From contig NZ_ML133583.1 of NCBI RefSeq assembly GCF_003985125.1, positions 57,424 through 121,423 on the forward strand: 64,000 bases of DNA, given 5' to 3'. Numbering within the stretch: the stretch's first letter is position 1; every line of letters starts with the position of its first letter. This stretch comes from Rhizobium phaseoli (GTDB lineage Bacteria > Pseudomonadota > Alphaproteobacteria > Rhizobiales > Rhizobiaceae). The position numbers and the translations under genes are program-made. Under the pieces are notes generated by a model that saw only the letters and a program-made list of their open reading frames with translations, was not told the DNA's origin and searched no databases. Positions 53,461 through 61,816 of this stretch are shown here, in pieces.

Positions 53461-54342
53461 CTATTCCGCCAATGGCCTGACGCTCCTTCCCCGCACCATC
53501 CAGAAGCAATGCCCGGCAATCGCCGCCACCAAAATTCCCCCGCCAAGGAGCGTCATCGTCGCCGGCGTTTCCGCAAAGATCAGCCACACCCAGATCGGCG
53601 CGAGCACGGTTTCGAGCAGGTAGAACATGCCGACCTCAGGTGCGGAGAGATAACGCGGCCCCGTGGCCAGACACCAGAAGGCGACGGGCATTACGATGGC
53701 GCCGTTGAGGAGGATCCAGCCGGGATGGACGATGGAAAGCCCCGTAGGCAGAGCTTGCGCGAGCCCGAGCGCGGCCGGCAGGATGGCGGCAAGCAGCGGC
53801 ACGAAGCCCATGTCCCGGCGGGAGGCACGACCGATGGTAATGGCTGCGGCAAGAATGAGCGCGCTGAGGAGCGCCATGGCGTCGCCAAAGAAATGGCCGC
53901 TGGAAAGGCCCTCGCTCACGATCAGTCCGACGCCGAAGATCATGAACAGCATGGCGATCAGCGTTGCGGCCTGCGGCTTCTCCTTGAGGAAAATCCAGGA
54001 AAGAAGCGCTCCGAACATCGGGTTGAACGCGACGATAAAGACGACATTGGCTGTCGTCGTATTGAAGACGGCGAGCACGAAGGTCAGCGACGAAAGGCCG
54101 TAGAGCAGACCCGTCATCAGGCCGGGTCGCCCGGGAATGAGGATCGGCCATTTGCCGGAGGCAAGGCGCATTGCCCCGAGGATCACGAGCGTAGCGAGAA
54201 CGGTGGCTGCGCTTCGCACTCCGAGGATCGACCAGATGTCGCCATCGCCGAGCCGGACGAGCGGGATATCCATGGAAAGCGCCAGCCCGCCGATTGCCGT
54301 CAGCAGCAGACCTTTCCGGTGGTCGGAAAGAGTGGGGGACAT
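53461..54342 (-). CDS. EamA-family (DMT) transporter
   Basis: 293-residue inner-membrane protein with ten hydrophobic segments in two homologous halves. Typical pieces are FNTTTANVVFIVAFNPMFGALL at the end of half one and GMFYLLETVLAPIWVWLIF in half two. Likely exports a small metabolite; the substrate is unknown. It begins 1 bp after the bpt stop. Confidence 0.88.
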   Translation of the reverse strand: MSPTLSDHRKGLLLTAIGGLALSMDIPLVRLGDGDIWSILGVRSAATVLATLVILGAMRLASGKWPILIPGRPGLMTGLLYGLSSLTFVLAVFNTTTANVVFIVAFNPMFGALLSWIFLKEKPQAATLIAMLFMIFGVGLIVSEGLSSGHFFGDAMALLSALILAAAITIGRASRRDMGFVPLLAAILPAALGLAQALPTGLSIVHPGWILLNGAIVMPVAFWCLATGPRYLSAPEVGMFYLLETVLAPIWVWLIFAETPATMTLLGGGILVAAIAGHCFWMVRGRSVRPLAE

Positions 54343-54343
54343 T

Positions 54344-55120
54344 TCAGTCTTGATTGCTCTCGCGCATGGAGGAGGGATCGAAACGCTCCCAGCCGCGCGG
54401 GGTCAGGTGTTCCTGCGGCTGGAAGCGCGTCTTGTAGTCCATTTTCCGCGATCCTTGCACCCAGTAGCCGAGATAGACATGCGGCAGTCCCAGCGCTTTC
54501 GTGCGCCTGACATGGTCAAGAATCATGAAGGTGCCGAGCGAGCGCCGGTCGAGCCCCGGATTGAAATAGGAATAGACCATCGAGAGCCCATCGCTCATCG
54601 TATCGGTCAGCGCTGCGGCAAGCAGCTCGCCCTTCGGCCGCTCCTCCAGTCCCGAACCTTCCTCGCGCCGGCGATATTCGACGATTCGCGTATTCACATG
54701 CGTGTCTTCCACCATGATCGCGTAGTCGAGCACGGTCATGTCGGACATGCCGCCCTGCTGGTGGCGATAATCGAGATAGCGTCGGAAGAGCGAATATTGT
54801 TCGCTGGAAGGCTGTGCGGTGAATTCGGTGGCGATGATGTCGGAATTGGCGGCAAGCACCCGCTTCATCGATTTCGTCGGCTTGAATTCCTGGGCGAGAA
54901 TTCGCACGGAAACGCAGGCGCGGCAGGATTCGCAGGCCGGGCGGTAGGCGATGTTCTGCGAGCGGCGGAAGCCGCCCTGGGTCAAGATGTCGTTCATCTC
55001 GGCGGCCCGCGGGCCGACCAGATGGGTGAACACCTTGCGCTCCATCTCATGCGGCAGATACGGACACGCAGCCGGAGCCGTCAGATAAAACTGCGGGGAT
55101 GGCGTCGTCTGCGTATTCAT
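54344..55120 (-). CDS. bpt: aspartate/glutamate leucyltransferase
   Basis: Adds leucine to proteins with N-terminal Asp or Glu, marking them for ClpSAP degradation (N-end rule). 258 residues. The N-terminal part has CPYLPHEMERK and the Cys pair in ACESCRACVSVR; the C-terminal GNAT-like domain has VYSYFNPGLDRRSLGTFMIL and HVYLGYWVQGSRKMDYK. The ATG at 55120 matches the usual length; upstream in-frame codons are unlikely. Confidence 0.93.
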   Translation of the reverse strand: MNTQTTPSPQFYLTAPAACPYLPHEMERKVFTHLVGPRAAEMNDILTQGGFRRSQNIAYRPACESCRACVSVRILAQEFKPTKSMKRVLAANSDIIATEFTAQPSSEQYSLFRRYLDYRHQQGGMSDMTVLDYAIMVEDTHVNTRIVEYRRREEGSGLEERPKGELLAAALTDTMSDGLSMVYSYFNPGLDRRSLGTFMILDHVRRTKALGLPHVYLGYWVQGSRKMDYKTRFQPQEHLTPRGWERFDPSSMRESNQD

Positions 55121-55267
55121 TTGTCGCGGAAATTTCCTTGTCGAGACAGTGCCGTTTTCTGACAGCATGACCTAAGAATAGAAAACGTCAACAGCGCGGC
55201 GGTCTCCGCCCTTCATTTCGGTCTTCTAATTTTAGATATGGAGCGTCGTCATCCCGGGCACAGGGAA

Positions 55268-55292
55268 GGCGGAGACTTTTTTCGTCTCCGCC
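55268..55292. repeat. 9-bp hairpin downstream of the RDD gene
   Basis: GGCGGAGAC and GTCTCCGCC pair around TTTTTTC. There is no T-run after the stem in the leftward direction, so it may be an mRNA end structure rather than a standard terminator. Confidence 0.4.
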
Positions 55293-55312
55293 GCGAGGTC
55301 TCAGCCGTGGTC

Positions 55313-55771
55313 TCAGGCCGTGCGCACCGTCACCGTGCCGACCAGGAGGTCGTGGATGAGGCGGCTGCGCTCGATAAACAGGCCGGCAAGCAGGATGAGC
55401 GGCGTCAGCACCGAGTTGAGGATCCAGAACAGCGCCAGATGCACGATCGCCGTCAGGAAATCCATCGGCCGTCCATCGGCGCGCACGATCGCAATCCCCA
55501 TTGCCCGCATGCCGAGCGAGGCCTGGCTCGGTCCGCCGACGGTCAGGCCGAAGTAAATCCCGGCGACGATGACGAAGAGGGCAGGGTAGAGAAGGAAGCC
55601 GAGCCCGAGCGTGACGATCGACACGAAGAACAGAACGATCGCCGCGGGTATCCACAGCAGCGCCACGATGAGATAGTCGAGGATGAAGGCAAGGACACGG
55701 CGGCTCAACACGCCGCTATAGGCGCGCCAGTCCTCCGGTGCGGCATAAAGCGGGTTGGGGTTGTAGCTCAT
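55313..55771 (-). CDS. RDD-family membrane protein
   Basis: 152 residues. The RDD signature is spread over SRRVLAFILDYLIVALLW (Arg, Asp, Asp) and IERSRLIHDLLVGTVTV. About three hydrophobic segments. The start has GAGGAG directly upstream. Function unknown; some members are thought to be ion transporters. Confidence 0.86.
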   Translation of the reverse strand: MSYNPNPLYAAPEDWRAYSGVLSRRVLAFILDYLIVALLWIPAAIVLFFVSIVTLGLGFLLYPALFVIVAGIYFGLTVGGPSQASLGMRAMGIAIVRADGRPMDFLTAIVHLALFWILNSVLTPLILLAGLFIERSRLIHDLLVGTVTVRTA

Positions 55772-55845
55772 CTCAATCTCCTCTCGCAAAAGCGATGCCG
55801 CTGATATGGTGTCAGCAAGACGAAATACAATCATCCGCATCCGAT

Positions 55846-56859
55846 TCAGCGCTTGCTGAGGATTTTCGCCACCTCGACCGCGAAATAGGTGAGGATGCCG
55901 TCGCATCCCGCCCGCTTGAACGATAGAAGCGTTTCCAGCATCGCCCGCTCGCCGTCGATCCAGCCGTTCATCGCCGCCGCCTTGATCTGCGAATATTCGC
56001 CGGAGACCTGGTAGGCGAAGGTCGGCAGGCCGAAAGCCTCCTTCATCCGCCAGCAGATATCGAGATAGGGCAGGCCGGGCTTGACCATCAGCATGTCGGC
56101 GCCTTCCTCGACGTCGAGGGCGGCGTCGCGGATTGCTTCCGTGCCGTTCGCCGGGTCGATATAATAGGTCTTCTTGTCGCCCTTCAGCAGGCCGCCGGTC
56201 GAGATCGCTTCGCGATAGGGGCCGTAGAAGGCGGAGGCGAATTTCGTCGCATAGCTCATGATGCCGACGCTCTGATGGCCGGCCGCGTCGAGCGCCATGC
56301 GGATCGCACCGATCCGCCCGTCCATCATTTCCGACGGCGCGATTATGTCGGCGCCGGCATCCGCCTGCATGACGGCGGCGCGCGCCACCTGGTCGACGGT
56401 CTCGTCATTGACGATTTCGCCGTCTCTCAGGATTCCGTCATGGCCATGGCTGGTGAAGGGATCGAGCGCCACGTCGGTGATGACGCCGATATTGGGCACC
56501 GCTTTCTTGATCGCCGCTGTCGCCTGATTGATCAGGTTATTGGCTTCGAGGCTGTTCGAGCCGGTCTCGTCGCGCAGTTCCATTTCGATGTTCGGAAACG
56601 TGGCGAGCGCCGGAATGCCGAGACCGGCCGCTTCGCGTGCGGCCTCGACCGCCTTGTCGATGCTCATGCGGTTGACGCCGGGCATGGCCGCGATCGGATC
56701 GACGATGCCCGAACCCGGCACGATGAAGATCGGCCAGATCAGGTCATCGACGGTCAGCCGGTTCTCCTGCACTAGCCGGCGTGTCCAATCCGCCTTGCGG
56801 TTGCGCCGCATGCGGCGATGGCCGGTGATGTCGTCGACGAGATGCGTCCTGTCCTGCAT
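55846..56859 (-). CDS. hemB: delta-aminolevulinic acid dehydratase (porphobilinogen synthase)
   Basis: Joins two ALA molecules to porphobilinogen in heme synthesis. 337 residues. The Schiff-base lysines are in MSYATKFASAFYGP and MLMVKPGLPYLD. The metal-site loop reads DVALDPFTSHGHDG: the three zinc cysteines of E. coli HemB are replaced by acidic/Ala residues, the Mg/K-type site usual in alphaproteobacteria. Confidence 0.96.
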   Translation of the reverse strand: MQDRTHLVDDITGHRRMRRNRKADWTRRLVQENRLTVDDLIWPIFIVPGSGIVDPIAAMPGVNRMSIDKAVEAAREAAGLGIPALATFPNIEMELRDETGSNSLEANNLINQATAAIKKAVPNIGVITDVALDPFTSHGHDGILRDGEIVNDETVDQVARAAVMQADAGADIIAPSEMMDGRIGAIRMALDAAGHQSVGIMSYATKFASAFYGPYREAISTGGLLKGDKKTYYIDPANGTEAIRDAALDVEEGADMLMVKPGLPYLDICWRMKEAFGLPTFAYQVSGEYSQIKAAAMNGWIDGERAMLETLLSFKRAGCDGILTYFAVEVAKILSKR

Positions 56860-56989
56860 GATATCTGTCCCTGGCCCATTCCATTTATCGGAGCGCTCAT
56901 TATCATGGCGCCCGGAAAATCCAAACCGGACGATTGGCCGCGGCGGAAAACACCCTTATGACGATGCAACCGGAACCGATGTCTGCGCC

Positions 56990-57427
56990 ATGGAAACCGA
57001 TAGCCCGACGATCCCGAAACGCACGCTGGCGGATCTCCTCTTCATTCTCTTTCTGAGGCTGGTCGCCGTATCCTGCTTCTGGTTCGGCCTGCAATATTGG
57101 GCGATGCTCGTCGGCTATTCGCTGGTCGGAGCCGGCCGCTTCGATCTTTTGAGCCTGCCGTGGAAGGTGGCGAGCACCAGCCTTGCCGTGCTCTTCCCCG
57201 TCGCCTCCCTCGGTCTGTGGCTCACCGTCTCCTGGGGGCCGGTCATCTGGGTGCTGGCGGCCGGCGGCCAGATCCTGATGTATGGCCTGCTGCCGGATAT
57301 TTTCGGCCCCAACAAGCTGATTATCCTGCTGCATCTCATGGTCGCCGCCGTCTACTGCATTTTCCGCCTGCTGCTGTGGCTGGAAAAGCGCCGGCACCGC
57401 CGCCAGGTAAGCGTTGATTTACCCTGA
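56990..57427 (+). CDS. small four-segment membrane protein (DUF6163-like)
   Basis: 145 residues with four hydrophobic segments (about 18-42, 60-80, 82-100, 108-128) and a basic tail (LEKRRHRRQV). No catalytic motif. It lies between hemB (divergent) and ldtR, a neighbourhood that I recall for a rhizobial protein of unknown function assigned to DUF6163; the name is tentative. The ATG at 56990 is the first in frame that gives only the membrane protein. Confidence 0.7.
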   Translation: METDSPTIPKRTLADLLFILFLRLVAVSCFWFGLQYWAMLVGYSLVGAGRFDLLSLPWKVASTSLAVLFPVASLGLWLTVSWGPVIWVLAAGGQILMYGLLPDIFGPNKLIILLHLMVAAVYCIFRLLLWLEKRRHRRQVSVDLP

Positions 57428-57474
57428 GACAACGTGGGGTTTCCAGTAAGGCTCCGTTAAGCCTGCGGTTTAAG

Positions 57475-57495
57475 TCGAATTTTATATGTATTCGA
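57475..57495. promoter_or_regulatory. inverted repeat in the ldtR promoter region
   Basis: TCGAAT and ATTCGA are separated by 9 AT-rich bases, about 62 bp before the ldtR ATG. MarR proteins bind such palindromes, so autoregulation is possible. Confidence 0.3.
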
Positions 57496-57556
57496 TAGGG
57501 TCTCACTCAAGGCGGGAAGAAAACGACACCGCCAATCAAACAGTGAGGCAGTCAAT

Positions 57557-58072
57557 ATGAACACGAAAATCAAGCCGCAGGCGGTATCCAACTTCCGTGA
57601 CCAGCAGGATCAGGGCATCCGTGATCTTTACATGGAATCCCTTCATCTTGTTGAACGTCTTCACCGTCGTCTTCTCGACGTCATCAAGGACGAGTTCGAC
57701 CGTCAGGGCCGCAGCGATGTCAACGCCATCCAGGCGCTGCTCCTTTTCAATATCGGCAATTCCGAGCTGACCGCCGGCGAGCTGCGCTCCCGCGGCTACT
57801 ATCTCGGCTCCAACGTTTCCTACAACGTCAAGAAGCTGGTCGATCTCGGCTTCATCAACCACCAGCGCTCGCGCATCGACCGCCGCTCGGTCCGCATCAG
57901 CCTGACCGAAACCGGCCAGGACATCGCCGAGACTGTCGCCAAGCTCTACGAACGCCACATCGCCTCGATCGACAAGGTCGGCGGCATCGGCACCGACGAG
58001 TTCACCCAGATGAACAAGCTGCTCCAGCGCCTCGACCGCTTCTGGAACGACTCGATCATGTATCGTCTCTAA
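57557..58072 (+). CDS. ldtR: MarR-family regulator LdtR
   Basis: 171 residues with a winged helix-turn-helix: dimerisation helices at both ends, recognition region LTAGELRSRGYYLGSNVSYN, and wing HQRSRIDRRSVRISLTETG. It resembles LdtR of Liberibacter and Sinorhizobium, which controls the L,D-transpeptidase gene ldtP; ldtP is indeed the next gene. A terminator separates the two, so they are separate transcripts. Confidence 0.9.
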   Translation: MNTKIKPQAVSNFRDQQDQGIRDLYMESLHLVERLHRRLLDVIKDEFDRQGRSDVNAIQALLLFNIGNSELTAGELRSRGYYLGSNVSYNVKKLVDLGFINHQRSRIDRRSVRISLTETGQDIAETVAKLYERHIASIDKVGGIGTDEFTQMNKLLQRLDRFWNDSIMYRL

Positions 58073-58507
58073 AATCCCTGACCTCCTTTCAGGGTTGCAG
58101 AAAACCGGACGTGTCCCTGCGCGTCCGGTTTTCCCGTTTGCGCACGTGGCATCTTTGCAACGCAGGGCAGGCAAGCGTTATCGCCTGTATTCAAGCCGTT
58201 TTTTAGCCGTTATTAACCGGCACGGTTTAGCCCGTCATATGGTTCGTTGCGTCGTGTTCGCGCCAGCGGTCGTCAGTCGTCCGGCTCGACAACACGAATT
58301 GGCCATATTGGTGTGGCAGCGGAAGGTTTAACAACCGGCACTTGAACCGATCGGGAATGTTCGGGCTGTTGCATCGCGCTTCTGTGATGGGACAGGGGGA
58401 ATTTCCCGATCCGCCGGCAGAACAATGGATAGGGATCTGCGCTACGGCGCAGTGATATCGCAAAGGGCCGCGGCTTTCCTTTATCGCGGCATTCAGTGGT
58501 TGGGACT
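58073..58507. promoter_or_regulatory. 435-bp ldtR-ldtP intergenic region
   Basis: No gene is seen here. It begins with the ldtR terminator. Further right, AACCG-GCA-CGGTT (58215-58227) is a short inverted repeat beside two copies of TAGCCGTTnTT-like sequence, in the part where an ldtP promoter and LdtR site would be expected. The last 200 bp show no clear element. Confidence 0.45.
58101..58132 (+). terminator. rho-independent terminator after ldtR
   Basis: AAAACCGGACG (58101-58111) pairs with CGTCCGGTTTT (58122-58132) over a 10-nt loop, about 30 bp after the ldtR stop. Confidence 0.8.
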
Positions 58508-59812
58508 ATGTCGAAGAAAAACGGAATTGAAGCTCTTTCGCGCCGCGCTTTCCTGGCGTCGGCGGCAACGGTTGGCGCCGGCGCGCTTGCTGCCGGACCT
58601 GCATTCGCGCAATCGGCGCTCGACGGGCTCCTGAACGCGCCGCGCCGCGGCAACTGGGACGACCAGTTCGACGCCAAGGCGGCTTCGCGCACGGCAAGCG
58701 CCGTCGTTTCCAACACCCCGATCCTTGGCCCCCAGTCGGTCGCGAGCGCCCAGCAGGCGATCATGCAGTACCAGCAGATCGCCGCCGCCGGCGGCTGGCC
58801 TGAAGTCAATCCCGGCGACCAGCGCCTGCAACTCGGCGTCAGCCACCCCGCCGTCCAGGCGCTGCGCCAGCGTCTGGCGATCACCGGCGACCTGCCGCGC
58901 GAAGCCGGCATGTCGAGCGCCTTCGATTCCTATGTCGACGGCGCCGTCAAGCGCTTCCAGGCGCGTCACGGCCTGCCGTCCGATGGCGTCCTCGGCGAAT
59001 TCACGCTGAAGGCGATGAACATTCCCGCCGACGTCCGTCTGCAGCAGCTGAACACCAACCTTGTCCGCCTCCAGACCTTCCCGGAAGATCTCGGTCGCCG
59101 CCACGTGATGGTCAATATTCCGGCCGCCTACGTCGAGGCTGTTGAAGACGGCAGCGTCGCGACCCGTCACACTGCGGTCGTCGGCCGCTTGAGCCGCCCG
59201 ACGCATCTCGTCAATTCGAAGATCTACGAGGTCATCCTCAACCCTTATTGGACCGCGCCGCGCTCGATCGTCGAGAAGGACATCATGCCGCTGATGCGCA
59301 AGGATCCGACTTATCTCGAAAAGAACGCCATCCGCCTGATCGACGGCAAGGGCAACGAAGTCGCCCCCGAAACCGTCGACTGGAACGGCGAAGCGCCGAA
59401 CCTGCAGTTCCGCCAGGACCCCGGCAAGATCAACGCCATGGCCTCGACCAAGATCAACTTCTACAACAAGAACGGCGAGTATATGCACGACACGCCGCAG
59501 CAAGGCCTGTTCAACAAGCTGATGCGCTTCGAATCCTCTGGCTGCGTCCGCGTCCAGAACGTGCGCGACCTGACGAACTGGCTGTTGCGCGAGACCCCCG
59601 GCTGGAGCCGCCAGCAGATGGAGCAGGTGATTGCAACCGGCGTCAACACGCCGATCAAGCTCGCCACCGAAGTCCCGGTCTATTTCGTCTACATCTCCGC
59701 CTGGGGCATGCCCGACGGCATCGTACAGTTCCGCGACGACATCTATCAGATGGACGGCAATGCCGAATTGGCGCTCGATACCACGGCTGGCATGGAACAG
59801 CCGGTGCAATAA
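58508..59812 (+). CDS. ldtP: L,D-transpeptidase LdtP
   Basis: Peptidoglycan-modifying YkuD enzyme of 434 residues. The N-terminal signal contains SRRAFLASAATVGAGALAAG, twin-arginine-like. A peptidoglycan-binding domain follows (VSHPAVQALRQRL ... VDGAVKRFQARHGLPSDGVL), then the YkuD domain with catalytic HDTPQQGLFNK and SSGCVRVQN (Cys, Arg). The ATG at 58508 is preferred over a GTG at 58496. Regulated by the upstream LdtR in relatives. Confidence 0.92.
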   Translation: MSKKNGIEALSRRAFLASAATVGAGALAAGPAFAQSALDGLLNAPRRGNWDDQFDAKAASRTASAVVSNTPILGPQSVASAQQAIMQYQQIAAAGGWPEVNPGDQRLQLGVSHPAVQALRQRLAITGDLPREAGMSSAFDSYVDGAVKRFQARHGLPSDGVLGEFTLKAMNIPADVRLQQLNTNLVRLQTFPEDLGRRHVMVNIPAAYVEAVEDGSVATRHTAVVGRLSRPTHLVNSKIYEVILNPYWTAPRSIVEKDIMPLMRKDPTYLEKNAIRLIDGKGNEVAPETVDWNGEAPNLQFRQDPGKINAMASTKINFYNKNGEYMHDTPQQGLFNKLMRFESSGCVRVQNVRDLTNWLLRETPGWSRQQMEQVIATGVNTPIKLATEVPVYFVYISAWGMPDGIVQFRDDIYQMDGNAELALDTTAGMEQPVQ

Positions 59813-59838
59813 GCGGCGGCCTCTGCATCGCACCCTCG

Positions 59839-59866
59839 AACCGCGCCCTCCCGGCGCGGTTTTTTT
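59839..59866 (+). terminator. rho-independent terminator after ldtP
   Basis: CCGCGCC and GGCGCGG pair around CTCCC and are followed by seven T residues. Confidence 0.9.
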
Positions 59867-60028
59867 ATGTCCGCGGGGGCGCTCCATCCCGTCGCCATCA
59901 TTCATCGGCGCCGCGCTGTCGCAAAATGACTGGAGCGCGCGCTTTGCTCAGCAAATGTCGTTCTTCGTATTGCCCTTGCCACAGGGGAAGGATAATACCT
60001 TCGCGCATTCCAGTTGAGGAGCCCGCCC

Positions 60029-61327
60029 ATGACCAATGCTTCCACCGAATCCTTCTTCAATCGCTCGCTTGCGGACGTCGATCCCGAGATTTTCGGCGCG
60101 ATCGGAAAGGAACTCGGTCGCCAACGGCACGAGATCGAACTGATCGCTTCCGAGAACATCGTCTCCCGCGCCGTGCTGGAAGCCCAGGGCTCCATCATGA
60201 CCAACAAATATGCCGAGGGCTACCCGGGCAAGCGCTATTACGGCGGCTGCCAGTTCGTCGATATCGCCGAGGAACTGGCGATCGAGCGCGCCAAGAAGCT
60301 GTTCGGCGTCAATTTCGCCAACGTGCAGCCGAATTCCGGCTCGCAGATGAACCAGGCCGTGTTCCTGGCGCTGCTGCAGCCGGGCGATACCTTCATGGGT
60401 CTCGACCTCAATTCGGGCGGTCACCTCACGCACGGTTCGCCGGTCAACATGTCCGGCAAGTGGTTCAACGTCGTCTCCTACGGCGTGCGCGAAGGCGACA
60501 ACCTGCTCGACATGGATGACGTCGCCCGCAAGGCCGAACAGCACAGGCCGAAGCTGATCATTGCCGGCGGCACCGCCTATTCCCGTATCTGGGACTGGAA
60601 GCGTTTCCGCGAGATCGCCGACTCGGTCGGCGCCTATCTGATGGTCGACATGGCCCACATCGCCGGCCTCGTCGCCGGTGGCCAGCATCCGTCGCCGTTC
60701 CCGCATTGCCACGTCGCGACGACGACGACCCACAAGTCGCTGCGCGGCCCGCGCGGCGGTGTCATCCTCACCAATGAAGAGGATCTGGCCAAGAAGTTCA
60801 ATTCGGCCGTCTTTCCCGGCCTGCAGGGTGGTCCGCTGATGCACATCATCGCCGCCAAGGCTGTCGCCTTCGGCGAAGCGCTGCAGCCGGAATTCAAGGA
60901 ATACGCCGCCCAGATCGTCAAGAACGCCCGGGCGCTTGCCGAAACGCTGATCGCAGGCGGCCTCGATGTCGTTTCCGGCGGCACCGACAACCACCTGATG
61001 CTCGTCGACCTGCGCAAGAAGAACGCCACCGGCAAGCGCGCCGAGGCAGCGCTTGGCCGCGCCTACGTCACCTGCAACAAGAACGGCATTCCCTTCGATC
61101 CGGAAAAGCCCTTCGTCACCTCGGGCGTGCGCCTCGGCGCGCCGGCCGGTACGACGCGCGGCTTCAAGGAAGCCGAATTCCGCGAGATCGGCAACCTGAT
61201 CGTCGAGGTTCTCGACGGCCTGAAGGTCGCCAACTCCGATGAAGGCAACGCCGCTGTCGAAGCCGCCGTGCGCGGCAAGGTGGTCAACCTCACGGACCGC
61301 TTCCCAATGTATGACTACATGGGGTAA
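60029..61327 (+). CDS. glyA: serine hydroxymethyltransferase
   Basis: PLP enzyme interconverting serine and glycine with tetrahydrofolate, the main source of one-carbon units (also needed by purN). 432 residues. EIELIASENIVSRAVLEAQG and TNKYAEGYPGKRYYGG are family landmarks; the PLP lysine is in TTTTHKSLRGPRGG near residue 236. The ATG at 60029 follows GAGGAG. nrdR begins 9 bp after the stop. Confidence 0.97.
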   Translation: MTNASTESFFNRSLADVDPEIFGAIGKELGRQRHEIELIASENIVSRAVLEAQGSIMTNKYAEGYPGKRYYGGCQFVDIAEELAIERAKKLFGVNFANVQPNSGSQMNQAVFLALLQPGDTFMGLDLNSGGHLTHGSPVNMSGKWFNVVSYGVREGDNLLDMDDVARKAEQHRPKLIIAGGTAYSRIWDWKRFREIADSVGAYLMVDMAHIAGLVAGGQHPSPFPHCHVATTTTHKSLRGPRGGVILTNEEDLAKKFNSAVFPGLQGGPLMHIIAAKAVAFGEALQPEFKEYAAQIVKNARALAETLIAGGLDVVSGGTDNHLMLVDLRKKNATGKRAEAALGRAYVTCNKNGIPFDPEKPFVTSGVRLGAPAGTTRGFKEAEFREIGNLIVEVLDGLKVANSDEGNAAVEAAVRGKVVNLTDRFPMYDYMG

Positions 61328-61336
61328 GGAGTAGCG

Positions 61337-61813
61337 ATGCGCTGCCCCTATTGCGGTTCGGAAGATACCCAGGTCAAGGATTCGCGTCCGGCGGAGGACA
61401 ATACGTCCATCCGCCGGCGGCGTATCTGTCCGGATTGCGGCGGCCGCTTCACGACTTTCGAGCGTGTGCAACTGCGCGAGCTGATGGTCATCAAGAAGAC
61501 TGGCCGCAAGGTGCCCTTCGATCGCGACAAGCTGGTGCGCTCCTTCGAAGTGGCGCTGCGCAAACGTCCCGTCGAGCGTGACCGCATCGAGCGTGCCGTT
61601 TCCGGCATCGTCCGCCGGCTGGAAAGCTCCGGCGAGACCGAAATCTCCTCCGAGCAGATCGGCCTGCAAGTGCTGGAAGCCATGAAGAGCCTCGACGATG
61701 TCGGCTTCGTGCGCTACGCCTCGGTTTATCGGGATTTCTCGCTTGCCGAGGATTTCGAGAAGGTCATTTCCGAAATCAACGCCAAGATCGCCCGCGACCC
61801 ACTGGACAGATGA
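61337..61813 (+). CDS. nrdR: transcriptional repressor NrdR
   Basis: 158-residue ATP/dATP-dependent repressor of ribonucleotide reductase genes. The N-terminal zinc ribbon is MRCPYCGSEDTQVKDSRP ... RICPDCGGRFTTFE; the ATP-cone follows (VIKKTGRKVPFDRDKLVRSF). It lies 3 bp from ribD in a glyA-nrdR-ribD-ribE operon seen widely in alphaproteobacteria. Confidence 0.97.
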   Translation: MRCPYCGSEDTQVKDSRPAEDNTSIRRRRICPDCGGRFTTFERVQLRELMVIKKTGRKVPFDRDKLVRSFEVALRKRPVERDRIERAVSGIVRRLESSGETEISSEQIGLQVLEAMKSLDDVGFVRYASVYRDFSLAEDFEKVISEINAKIARDPLDR

Positions 61814-61816
61814 GCC

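Noticed and set aside
59867..60028. Glycine riboswitch before glyA or FMN riboswitch before the rib genes
   Set aside because: No paired-core sequence resembling either aptamer is visible; the gap is short and mostly unstructured.
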